A stretch of 50,552 bases of DNA from a virus: positions 1-50,552 of the IMG/VR virus record IMGVR_UViG_3300042567_001324; one strand, 5' to 3'. The position numbers and the translations under genes were made by a program. A model generated the notes under the pieces. That model did no database searches and was not told the origin of the DNA. It saw nothing but the letters and a program-made list of their open reading frames with translations. Below are positions 17,752 to 26,019 of the stretch, piece after piece. Position 1 is the stretch's first letter. Each line of letters starts with the position of its first letter.

Positions 17752-18320
17752 TATTAGTAAACGGGTGTAGCTTCACCAGCGGCGAAGAAAGCTCCATCGC
17801 CTGGCCAAGCTTGGTACATGATTCTGTTAACATTGCAGTCGCAGGAGCCAGTAACGATTATATTGTACGTAGCACAGTTAACTACATCAACACCACCGAA
17901 GAATATCCTGTCAAGGTTATTATTGCGTGGACATCACCGGACAGAATAGAAATATCTAACAATCATTTAACTGCTAACAGCATTAAGAAATACGGGCAAG
18001 TGATAAATGAAGTATTTAGAGGATGGGATCAGGACTGGGCCAGAGATAAGTTTTTAACTCAAGTTGAGTTACTACATGCTTTTTTATCCTATAAATTGAT
18101 TCCGCACTTTTTTGTTAGTGCGTTTGATATACAAACGTGGGCCAGTGGCGCAAAGACTTATCCGTGGTTGGGATGGCCTGATCAGGGCCTAGTTGAATGG
18201 ATGAGCGATTGTCCTAAAGGACCAGAAGGCCATCCATTGGAACTTGGACATCAACGAATAGCAGATAAAATAAATGAACATATTGGGAATCTCGGCTGGT
18301 TTTCACGACGCAGCGACTAG
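17748..18320 (+). CDS. SGNH/GDSL-like hydrolase, copy 2
   Basis: A 190-residue protein. NGCSFTSGEE replaces the usual GDS with G-C-S; AGASNDYIVRSTVNYI holds the G-x-S-N segment and IIAWTSPDRIE a further strand. GHPLELGHQRIADKI is the C-terminal His block, again without the canonical Asp three residues before the His. It is shorter than copy 1 but shares both ends. It overlaps the carbamoyltransferase gene by 47 bases. Confidence 0.6.
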   Translation: MILVNGCSFTSGEESSIAWPSLVHDSVNIAVAGASNDYIVRSTVNYINTTEEYPVKVIIAWTSPDRIEISNNHLTANSIKKYGQVINEVFRGWDQDWARDKFLTQVELLHAFLSYKLIPHFFVSAFDIQTWASGAKTYPWLGWPDQGLVEWMSDCPKGPEGHPLELGHQRIADKINEHIGNLGWFSRRSD

Positions 18321-19755
18321 TGTAATTGACCATCACGGCAATATACTGTTTGCTGCTCATAGTGAACGCTACAGCAAAATAAAGAACGATCCAAATCTCT
18401 GTTACGAATTGTTACGTGATGTGATGTCTCATGGCCCAGTCAATCATGTGGCCTACTACGAACAACCATTGCAAAAGCAATTGCGTAGGTTGCGCAGTGG
18501 CGAGGGTATAGAGTGGAACAGATTATCTACCAAGAAAATCCTCACTGAGCAATTTGGCGGATATGCACATATTCCAAGTTACAGCAGTCACAGCCATCAT
18601 CTCAGTCATGCTGCAGCAGGATTCCAAACCAGTCCATTTGATCGTGCCACTGTGGTAGTAATAGATGCCATTGGAGAATCAGATACCATCAGCATTTACG
18701 GTGCAGAGTACGACAGCCATGGACAGGCACACTATAAACGACTATGGGGACAACGTTACCCACACAGTATAGGATTGTTCTACAGTGCAATGACGCAACG
18801 TGTGGGACTTAAACCCAATGAAGAAGAATATATCATGATGGGCATGAGTGCATACGGTGATCCTGGTCATGCTGATACAATAAGCACACAATATGTTGCA
18901 GATGAGTATCGTGCCACATTTAAAGAAAACTTACACATAGGCATTGATCAAACAGCATTGGCTGATTTGAGCAACACTGATATTGCAGCATCAGCACAAG
19001 CATTGACAGAACGAATGATTTATAATGTGATGTGCAATGCTAGAGATTTTAGATGGAGCCATAATCTTGTATACATGGGCGGAGTTGCACTCAACTGTCT
19101 AGCCAATAGAAACCTAGGAGAATACTTTGAAAATATATGGATTATGCCTAATCCTGGCGATGCTGGTAGCAGCCTTGGTGCTGCCGCACTTCAATATGGG
19201 CGTCGCCTTAATTGGGTCAATGCTTATCTTGGTCACAATATTCCGGGAGCATATCCGGTTAGACCCGTACTTGATAGTTTATTGGTTGACGGTATTGTTG
19301 GTGTTGCATCTGGTCGTGCTGAGTTTGGTCCACGTGCTTTAGGTAATAGAAGTTTGTTGGCGGATCCTAGAGGTCCAGATATCAAGGATAGAGTAAATGA
19401 AATTAAACGCAGACAAAAATTCAGACCCTTCGCCCCTGTTGTATTGGCTGAGATGGCTGACCAGTACTTTGATCTCAGCCCTGGCTGGCTTGACAGCAAT
19501 TATATGCAGTCAGTCGCTCGTTGCAGGTTTCCTGACCGTTTTCCTGCTATCTGCCATCATGATGGGACCAGTCGAGTACAAACGGTATCGTCGGATGGTT
19601 CAGGAATCCGAGCATTGTTAGAGGCCTGGTATGAACGAACTGGCTGCCCTATGCTGCTTAATACCAGCTTGAATATAAGAGGAGAGCCCATGGTCAATGA
19701 TAGAGCTGATGCAGATAGATTTGAACAACAATACGGAGTCAAGGTTTATTCATGA
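18274..19755 (+). CDS. Carbamoyltransferase, NodU/CmcH type
   Basis: A 493-residue protein. The N-terminal ASKHA-like domain starts NILGISAGFHDAATSVI and contains the His-rich HSHHLSHAAAGF block followed by FDRATVVVIDAIGESD and MGGVALNCLANRNL. The C-terminal part has EFGPRALGNRSLLADP and FRPFAPVVL, the YrdC-like domain that makes carbamoyl-AMP from carbamoyl phosphate. The family O-carbamoylates sugars and antibiotics. It is somewhat shorter than NodU-type enzymes, which are usually near 570 residues, with the end clipped after NTSLNIRGEPMV. The neighbouring sugar-type genes fit carbamoylation of a glycan hydroxyl. Confidence 0.85.
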   Translation: MNILGISAGFHDAATSVIDHHGNILFAAHSERYSKIKNDPNLCYELLRDVMSHGPVNHVAYYEQPLQKQLRRLRSGEGIEWNRLSTKKILTEQFGGYAHIPSYSSHSHHLSHAAAGFQTSPFDRATVVVIDAIGESDTISIYGAEYDSHGQAHYKRLWGQRYPHSIGLFYSAMTQRVGLKPNEEEYIMMGMSAYGDPGHADTISTQYVADEYRATFKENLHIGIDQTALADLSNTDIAASAQALTERMIYNVMCNARDFRWSHNLVYMGGVALNCLANRNLGEYFENIWIMPNPGDAGSSLGAAALQYGRRLNWVNAYLGHNIPGAYPVRPVLDSLLVDGIVGVASGRAEFGPRALGNRSLLADPRGPDIKDRVNEIKRRQKFRPFAPVVLAEMADQYFDLSPGWLDSNYMQSVARCRFPDRFPAICHHDGTSRVQTVSSDGSGIRALLEAWYERTGCPMLLNTSLNIRGEPMVNDRADADRFEQQYGVKVYS

Positions 19756-20165
19756 GAATACTAATTATGGGGCTTCCGGGCTCGGGTAAAACTACACTAG
19801 CATTAAACTTGTTTGCAATGCTATCACCAGACGTGCTATGGCTTAATGCAGATGAGATTAGACAAAAATTTAATGACTGGGATTTTAGTGAAGAAGGACG
19901 TTTAAGACAAAGTCGGCGCATGAGAGAAATAGCAGATGTCTCTAATAGGGATTACATAATCGCAGACTTTGTTTGTCCATTACCTGCAATGCGTGATATC
20001 TATGCCGCAGACTTTACAGTTTGGATAGACACGATTACAGAAGGTAGATACCAAGATACTAATCGTTTATTTGAACCACCAGAAAAATATGATGTAAGAG
20101 TAACAGAGCAAGATGCAAATAAATGGACAAAAATTATATATGAACAAATATCACATAAGATTTAA
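19752..20165 (+). CDS. P-loop kinase, adenylylsulfate-kinase-like
   Basis: A 137-residue protein with a Walker A motif at residues 7-15 (GLPGSGKTT). VLWLNADEIRQKFNDWDFS follows, recalling the acceptor-binding block of adenylylsulfate kinases. DYIIADFVCPLP and WIDTITEGRYQDTN complete the fold. It is shorter than typical CysC (about 200 residues). It might make PAPS for the sulfotransferase-like proteins in this window, but phosphorylation of another small molecule or nucleotide fits equally. The start overlaps the carbamoyltransferase stop by 4 bases (ATGA). Confidence 0.6.
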   Translation: MRILIMGLPGSGKTTLALNLFAMLSPDVLWLNADEIRQKFNDWDFSEEGRLRQSRRMREIADVSNRDYIIADFVCPLPAMRDIYAADFTVWIDTITEGRYQDTNRLFEPPEKYDVRVTEQDANKWTKIIYEQISHKI

Positions 20166-20352
20166 TCACCAGCATAATGGAAGTGGTAAAATCTGGCGAG
20201 TATTTGAAAACGGCATAGAACATTTAGTGGAGCATTTAGACATTCAAGTTCCTATACGTGATGATGTTACAGTTGAGAACAATATAGAAAAATGGAATGT
20301 TTTTTGCGAGGGAACAATGTTAATTAAAAATGGAATAGCATATATAAAATGA
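20140..20352 (+). CDS. Small protein of unknown function
   Basis: A 70-residue protein starting at the ATG at 20140, chosen over the earlier in-frame ATG at 20113 because it gives the smaller overlap with the kinase gene (26 bases). The sequence (YHIRFNHQHNGSGKIWRVFENG) is beta-like, with a His-rich N-terminus. It ends in the ATGA that starts the deaminase gene. No family is recognised. Confidence 0.5.
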   Translation: MNKYHIRFNHQHNGSGKIWRVFENGIEHLVEHLDIQVPIRDDVTVENNIEKWNVFCEGTMLIKNGIAYIK

Positions 20353-20810
20353 AAGATAAATTTAAACGTGCCTACATGCAGACTGCACAAACATTTGCTG
20401 GGTTAAGCAGTGCCCGTAGGTTGCAGGTGGGTGCTATTGTGGTCAAGGATGATAGAATTATCTCTATTGGATACAATGGTATGCCAGCAGGCTGGGACAA
20501 CAACTGTGAAGATGAAACAACGGACACTTACTCAGAATTTGAAGGTGCTATACATAGGGTTAAATTAAAAACCAAATCTGAAGTTCTTCATGCTGAAACC
20601 AATGCCATTGCCAAGTTGGCAAAATCAAACGAAAGCGGTAACAACGCTGCCTTGTTTGTTACTCATGCACCTTGCCTGCAGTGTGCCAAATTGATATACC
20701 AATCAGGTATTAGTCATGTATACTATGGTGCAAATTATCGTGATGATTCAGGACTAGTGTTTCTGAAGAAGTCTGGGGTAACACTTGAGCAGTTGCCAGC
20801 TGAAGATTAA
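20349..20810 (+). CDS. Deoxycytidylate (dCMP) deaminase
   Basis: A 153-residue zinc enzyme converting dCMP to dUMP, the substrate of thymidylate synthase. The Zn-binding and proton-shuttle motifs are HAETNAI (His and catalytic Glu) and PCLQC (two Cys). SARRLQVGAIVVKDD and GYNGMPAGWDNNCED match T4 Cd and related phage deaminases. It is the last gene of the plus-strand cassette. ThyA and DHFR lie about 7 kb away on the other strand, so dTMP synthesis is covered. The 3' end overlaps the convergent gene at 20710 by 101 bases. Confidence 0.9.
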   Translation: MKDKFKRAYMQTAQTFAGLSSARRLQVGAIVVKDDRIISIGYNGMPAGWDNNCEDETTDTYSEFEGAIHRVKLKTKSEVLHAETNAIAKLAKSNESGNNAALFVTHAPCLQCAKLIYQSGISHVYYGANYRDDSGLVFLKKSGVTLEQLPAED

Positions 20811-21906
20811 CGACTAGTTCGTCCCAGCATTGATCTAAGAATTGTTTATTATAGAACCAGTTATAATTGTAATCTAATACTTCTTGCATTTCCGTTAGGA
20901 TTTCTTCAAGACGCTCGTTACTCATTGCACAAATGTCGTTGATAATTTTAACAACTGCTTGTAATCGTTGTATGGGGTCTTGTATGGTGTCGTAACTTTC
21001 ATCCCACCAGGCCCTGAATGTTTTAAATCCATAGCTGCGTAGATATTCAAGATTATGAGCACATGCCAGTAACAAAAATGGTTGCTTGGTAATAATAGGT
21101 TTAAATATTTTTTCTGTCAGGTGTTTTTTGGTATCCCAATAACACGTTTCTGTTACTACATACAAGAAACTTTCCATGCATTCTTCAATAGCATTGATAC
21201 GCATACTGTCGTTTTCAATAAACTGATTATGTTTTTGATCAATACGCAATGGAAAGTCAATTTGGTCTAATTGGTGTCTAGCGTTTAATACATATTCAGC
21301 TGATACATTGTGTGTAGTTATCGAAGCAAGTATATTTTCCTCGTAATATCCATGTTCGGGACAAACATCGCTGTAACTAACATGTCCGTGTTCGAGCAGT
21401 TTATTTTTTTGAAGTTCGGCAACAAAAAAACTACGATATACTCTAGCATTACCAGTTAGGCGGTTGAACGTAATATATTTTTTTGTAATAGTTCTATCTT
21501 TTGGGTTTGTGATTGCCAAATTATACTGATACCCTCGAAACCAATCATGCGCTGCAAACACATGATGAAAATAATACACAATTGGCCAACCATATTTTTC
21601 TTGGATTTCTGTCAGAGTTGGATTATCTTTTTCAGTCGTTACTAATATATGTGGTGGTTGAAAATTATTTTTTATGTGATCAAACAATGTATAATTATAA
21701 TTGCCGTATATGGGTTCTTGGTCGTAGAATACAAACATAGGTCCGTCTTTAATAAAGCCACTGAATTTTGAAATATTATCGGCTGAGCGTTCAATATTTT
21801 CTGGTTGAGTTGAGCCGTATGGGTATAGGTAAATTAACCTACGATGTGTTACAATATCCTTTAATGCATAGAATAAAGTTTCGTAATGACTGTGAATATT
21901 ATACAT
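20710..21906 (-). CDS. Putative glycosyltransferase, TEK/GFxTF family, copy 3
   Basis: A 398-residue protein. Its C-terminal half carries VTETCYWDTKKHLTEKIFKP, then KQPFLLLACAHNLEYLR and SYGFKTFRAWWDESYD, the block seen in copies 1 and 2. The N-terminal half (HRRLIYLYPYG, FVFYDQEPIYG, PHILVTTEKDN) fits the acceptor domain of GT-B-like enzymes. It is the only minus-strand gene inside the plus-strand block. It converges with the deaminase gene and its start codon overlaps that of the 1005-residue gene. The last ~40 residues lie antisense to the deaminase. Confidence 0.55.
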   Translation of the reverse strand: MYNIHSHYETLFYALKDIVTHRRLIYLYPYGSTQPENIERSADNISKFSGFIKDGPMFVFYDQEPIYGNYNYTLFDHIKNNFQPPHILVTTEKDNPTLTEIQEKYGWPIVYYFHHVFAAHDWFRGYQYNLAITNPKDRTITKKYITFNRLTGNARVYRSFFVAELQKNKLLEHGHVSYSDVCPEHGYYEENILASITTHNVSAEYVLNARHQLDQIDFPLRIDQKHNQFIENDSMRINAIEECMESFLYVVTETCYWDTKKHLTEKIFKPIITKQPFLLLACAHNLEYLRSYGFKTFRAWWDESYDTIQDPIQRLQAVVKIINDICAMSNERLEEILTEMQEVLDYNYNWFYNKQFLDQCWDELVVNLQLATAQVLPQTSSETLVLNHHDNLHHSIHD

Positions 21907-24900
21907 GTTTGATGTTTTTTATTTTGGGCCTAAGCCTGGTAGATTTGCGCACGAACAACCTGCTACAAGTTTAGAGGATGCTGCTGACAAGAGCCGCACT
22001 GGACTCTACTGGTATATTTATGGAGGCAACGATTACTCAAATTTTGATTTTAATTTTGTGCCAGCGCCCTGGGAAGCAAACCAAACACATGTATGGGCCA
22101 ATCAATGGCAACCCAATGGCGAAGTGTATTTGGCCAATAAACACAATACACAATTGGTTTACAATTACAGAACAGAATACCCAGTACATCGACTGCCAAT
22201 AATAGACTGTTATTCTATCCCTGAACATGTTGATAGAAACAGTATTGACTGGCGCTGGTGCCCAGATCCAGCATCGCCCCCATACATTTATGTATTTGGT
22301 AATCAATGGAATTTAGCGGTGCGTGAGCCAACTGTAACATACACAGTGCCTGGCGCTACACAATATAAATTTGTAGAAGATAGGCCTGTACAAGTGTTGC
22401 CAGTAATGGATCAGTGGAACATATTAGATGATATAGAATATTTTGATTTTTCCTGGCGTCCCAATCCTACAGATCCTCCTTATCGCTATGTGTTTGGCAA
22501 TCAATGGTTGGCACCAGAATTGAGACCTGCACTGGAGTACGTGGTTGGTAACGCCACAGAAACAAAGTACATGGACTACCCCAAGGCTACTAGAATCAGT
22601 CAGCCTAACAAGTTTACAATTGTGCATGCAGCCAGCTTTGACTTTAGCTGGGAACCAGATCCTGGTGATCCACCTTACGTCTATGTGTTTGGTAATCAGT
22701 GGTATCCTGCAGAGGTTATGCCTACAGTAGAATATGCAGTTGCAGGCGCAACTGAACGCAAGTTCCTGGATTATCCCAGAGCACAATTGCCAGAACGACA
22801 TAATAACCATTGGCACACATTGATAGACTGTGAATGGGATTACAGTTGGGTTCCAGATCCTGGTGATCCACCTTACATCTATGTGTTTGGTAATCAGTGG
22901 CACGCTGCAGAAATCATGCCCACAGTAGAATACCATGTGCTGGGTGCAGTTGAACGCAAGTACCTGGAATATCCCAAGGCTGCATTGTTGTCAATGCCGG
23001 AACGGTGGTGTGTGCCTGAAGAAATTAATGTAGACAACATTGACTTTACCTGGCATCCGCATCCAGCTGATTGTTTTGTACATCACTTTGGCAGTCAATA
23101 TCAAAAGAGCACTGGACTAACATATACCACTCCTGGTGCAACAGAAATTAAACTGGAATACGAATTACCAATCAAGCAGAAAGGCCAAAGTACAATTGTC
23201 GTGCTAGATATCTTTTTTGTTGATAAGGGTAACTCATTATCTGCAGTACGGTTTGAACAACTACAACAACGTTTTCCTGCTGCACAAAAGATCAGATACG
23301 CCAACAGCATGTTAGAAACTGTGCGTCGTTGTGTTACTAGAACCAGCACAAACAAATTCTGGGTTATTAGCAGCGAAAATGTTTACAGTGAGTTTGATTT
23401 TGCATGGCATGCCGAGCCGTGGCAAAGCTACATGACGCACATATTTGGCAGCCAATGGCAAAAATGGTCTGACACATATCTTGTCAACAAATGGGAGTTT
23501 GAAAGACATGCTAAATGGGCTACGTCTCTAGAACAGTTTCCTAGTTTGAACTTTGTTAACAATCAAACTGTACACAGACCCGATGATCTACATGACATCT
23601 ACTATGTTGATCATAACAATGCCAACCATCAATTGGCCTGGATGCAGCAACGGCATCCTGATATTAAAGTTACTCGCTTTGTTGATAATTATTTAGACAC
23701 GTTCAAACGTGTAATGACGACGGCTACAACTGAATACGTTTGGATTACCAGCAGCATTTGCAATTACACCAAATTTGATTTTTCCTGGCAACCCGAACCG
23801 TGGCAAAAGGAAATGATTCACGTGTTTGGCAGCAGCAGCCAACGTCGCGGAGATACTTTTTATATACATGTGGAATCGTTTAAGACACAGATGTATGAAT
23901 TAGAAATGCTGGATTGGTTTAATGTGATCAACTATTGCCAAGAACAATTGGTAGATCGACTGCCTGCTCCTGTGGTACAATTTGCCCAAGACAGCATTGT
24001 GCCTGCAGTACAAGCATATCAGTTTGATTTTCCATACGCAGTGTTTACCAATCAAAGCACAGCACCGTCAAACGCCCAGGATCTTTGTTTGTGGCATGCA
24101 AAAGACCGTGTAGCTGAGGCAATTACACGCAACGGGGCTACTACGATAGTGCCTAGAGAAATCAAGGCACATTTGCGTACACAATTATATGATTACCCTT
24201 ATGTAAACCGCAAAAATCCTCATTATGTGACTGAAAATCCCCTGGATACTATCTTCATTAGTAATGGTGAGCCCAATGAAGAACTAATGTTCCATCACAC
24301 CAAATACATGGCCAATAGTAATGTAAAATGGATACGTGGAGTCAATGGTCGTACGGCAGCGTATCAAGCGGCAGCTCGTGCAAGTACCACGCCCTGGTTT
24401 TTTGCTGTATTTGCCAAACTAGAAGTAATGGGAGGAAGTTTCCCTTGGTATACATGGCAACCAGATTATTGGCAAGAGCCCAAACATTATATCTTTAATG
24501 CACAGAATCCTGTTAACGGATTAGAGTACGGACACCAAGGCATGATTGCGTATAACAAGAATCTAGTATTAGCAAATAACAATCCTGGTATTGATTTTAC
24601 TCTAAGTCAGCCACACGAAAGTGTGCCTGTACTAAGTGGTATAGCACGATTCAATCAAGACCCTTGGATGACCTGGCGTACAGCATTCCGTGAAGTTGTT
24701 AAACTAAAACACTTTATGGCCACGCAACCTACGTTAGAAACTGAACATAGATTAACCACTTGGTTAACTGTGGCACATGGTGATCATGCGGAATGGTGTT
24801 TGCGTGGTGCAGCTGACGCTGTTGCTTACTATGAGGAGGTGGGTGGTGATTACAATCTGCTGATGCTGAGTTTTGATTGGGCTTGGTTACAAATCAAATT

Positions 24901-24922
24901 TATTCAGTATAGTAATTCTTGA
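21905..24922 (+). CDS. Large modular glycosyltransferase-related protein with tandem FGNQW repeats
   Basis: A 1005-residue protein with three zones. Residues ~1-420 hold repeats of about 66 residues with the core F-D-F-S-W-x-P-D-P-x-D-P-P-Y-x-Y-V-F-G-N-Q-W. Residues ~420-690 hold two longer modules, each with a D-(I/V)-x-(Y/F)-V-D start, P-x-x-K-x-x-R, a WV-SS segment and FDFSWxPEPWQ-HxFGS. Residues ~770-1005 resemble the GT-A-like protein at 5541 (GEPNEELMF, GVNGRTAAYQAAARAS, NPVNGLEYGHQG). No clear DxD motif is seen in the repeats, so most modules may be binding or scaffold units. The start has no ribosome binding site. Confidence 0.6.
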   Translation: MFDVFYFGPKPGRFAHEQPATSLEDAADKSRTGLYWYIYGGNDYSNFDFNFVPAPWEANQTHVWANQWQPNGEVYLANKHNTQLVYNYRTEYPVHRLPIIDCYSIPEHVDRNSIDWRWCPDPASPPYIYVFGNQWNLAVREPTVTYTVPGATQYKFVEDRPVQVLPVMDQWNILDDIEYFDFSWRPNPTDPPYRYVFGNQWLAPELRPALEYVVGNATETKYMDYPKATRISQPNKFTIVHAASFDFSWEPDPGDPPYVYVFGNQWYPAEVMPTVEYAVAGATERKFLDYPRAQLPERHNNHWHTLIDCEWDYSWVPDPGDPPYIYVFGNQWHAAEIMPTVEYHVLGAVERKYLEYPKAALLSMPERWCVPEEINVDNIDFTWHPHPADCFVHHFGSQYQKSTGLTYTTPGATEIKLEYELPIKQKGQSTIVVLDIFFVDKGNSLSAVRFEQLQQRFPAAQKIRYANSMLETVRRCVTRTSTNKFWVISSENVYSEFDFAWHAEPWQSYMTHIFGSQWQKWSDTYLVNKWEFERHAKWATSLEQFPSLNFVNNQTVHRPDDLHDIYYVDHNNANHQLAWMQQRHPDIKVTRFVDNYLDTFKRVMTTATTEYVWITSSICNYTKFDFSWQPEPWQKEMIHVFGSSSQRRGDTFYIHVESFKTQMYELEMLDWFNVINYCQEQLVDRLPAPVVQFAQDSIVPAVQAYQFDFPYAVFTNQSTAPSNAQDLCLWHAKDRVAEAITRNGATTIVPREIKAHLRTQLYDYPYVNRKNPHYVTENPLDTIFISNGEPNEELMFHHTKYMANSNVKWIRGVNGRTAAYQAAARASTTPWFFAVFAKLEVMGGSFPWYTWQPDYWQEPKHYIFNAQNPVNGLEYGHQGMIAYNKNLVLANNNPGIDFTLSQPHESVPVLSGIARFNQDPWMTWRTAFREVVKLKHFMATQPTLETEHRLTTWLTVAHGDHAEWCLRGAADAVAYYEEVGGDYNLLMLSFDWAWLQIKFIQYSNS
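22247..22905 (+). repeat. Four tandem ~198-bp coding repeats
   Basis: Units begin near 22247, 22444, 22640 and 22837, each coding for D-x-x-W-x-P-(D/N)-P...Y-V-F-G-N-Q-W and spaced 195-198 bases. The third and fourth units share long near-identical DNA stretches, including GTGTTTGGTAATCAGTGG, suggesting recent duplication or gene conversion. The first two units differ more at the DNA level while keeping the protein motif. Confidence 0.8.
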
Positions 24923-26018
24923 TGACTGCAACTACAGTTTCTACTTCAGCATCAGACAGTTCAGGATAGATAGGCAAACTCAGGCACTCTTTGGTAAACG
25001 AGTTGGTTTCTGTGTACACATCCTTGGTGTAGTCAATATAACTGGCTCCAACTCCTAGATCGTACAACGCATAATCATAGTGTATTTTACTTTCAATGCC
25101 ATGCCAACTTAATTTTGCTTGTAAGGCTGTTCGATCATGTGTGCGAATTACAAATTTATGCCAGGCATGAACCACATCCTTGTTTGGGGTTAATGTATCC
25201 ACGTACTGATACAACTCTTGCATGTAGTATTCGGCGATCTTGGTTCTGCGCCGCTGCCACGAATCAAAGTGATTGAGTTTGACCAACATCTGAGCTGAAT
25301 CAGACTCACTCATTTTGCTGTTGGTTCCTGGGGTGTCGTTGTGATAAAGATAGGTTACAGGTCTACCGTTGTCGCGCAGACCTTTTACTGTGTTGACAAT
25401 GTGCAGATCATCTGTCAAAATCATTCCTCCTGACCCATAGTTGCCCAAGTTCTTGGTTGGATCAAAACTCAACACGCTGATGTCACCCATCTTGCCACTG
25501 GGTATGCCTCGGTAACTGGCACCAAAACTTTGTGCTGCGTCTTCGATGATCACAAGATCATCATTAAAGAATCTAGTTTGTATTTGGAACCGATCCCAAT
25601 CTACACAGTTTCCAAACAAGTTCACGTACATAACAGCACCAACAGTGCGATCAAGCTTGTGTTGGCATGAATCTAAATCCATCAGACCATTGTGATCTAC
25701 GTCACAGAACACAGGAGTAAATTTGTTCATGAGTACACTGTTGATAGTGGCTACAAAACTCACTGTGGGTATTAGTACAGAATATGGAGGTCTGGCCAGA
25801 CTGGCCAATTGTGCAAAGATTAATGCTTGGGTACCCGAGTTGACTGCAACAGCAAAAGCTCTATTACATCTGGCAGCAATTGCCTGTTCAAAATGTTTGG
25901 TATACTCTCCATCTAGTACTCGACCTGTGCTGTACACTCGATCTGACGCATCAAGTATTTCGTCTCTTAGGTTTGCATATTGCCGGTCAAGTCCAAAAAA
26001 AGAGATTACAGAGTTCAT
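24900..26018 (-). CDS. DegT/DnrJ/EryC1/StrS-family aminotransferase
   Basis: A 372-residue PLP enzyme that transfers an amino group to a keto-sugar nucleotide. Motifs include SGTQALIFAQLA, PTVSFVATIN, EDAAQSFGASY and SFDPTKNLGNYGSGGMI, where the Lys binds PLP. The ATG at 26018 gives a usual start (SVISFFGLDRQYANL) two bases after the upstream stop and is preferred over 26051. It lies beside an NAD-dependent epimerase (26682-27650), a pairing typical of 4-amino-sugar synthesis. The 3' end overlaps the convergent gene by 23 bases. Confidence 0.85.
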   Translation of the reverse strand: MNSVISFFGLDRQYANLRDEILDASDRVYSTGRVLDGEYTKHFEQAIAARCNRAFAVAVNSGTQALIFAQLASLARPPYSVLIPTVSFVATINSVLMNKFTPVFCDVDHNGLMDLDSCQHKLDRTVGAVMYVNLFGNCVDWDRFQIQTRFFNDDLVIIEDAAQSFGASYRGIPSGKMGDISVLSFDPTKNLGNYGSGGMILTDDLHIVNTVKGLRDNGRPVTYLYHNDTPGTNSKMSESDSAQMLVKLNHFDSWQRRRTKIAEYYMQELYQYVDTLTPNKDVVHAWHKFVIRTHDRTALQAKLSWHGIESKIHYDYALYDLGVGASYIDYTKDVYTETNSFTKECLSLPIYPELSDAEVETVVAVIKNYYTE

Positions 26019-26019
26019 T

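Noticed and set aside
19127-19342. 71-codon hydrophobic frame in the carbamoyltransferase
   Set aside because: Same reason: a shadow frame of a conserved domain.
19397-19621. 74-codon plus-strand frame with hydrophobic stretches
   Set aside because: Out of frame within the carbamoyltransferase, in the conserved FRPFAPVVL region. No independent support.
22424-22936. 170-codon minus-strand frame opposite the FGNQW repeats
   Set aside because: Its repeats mirror those of the plus-strand gene; it is open because of the repeated codon pattern, not because of coding selection.
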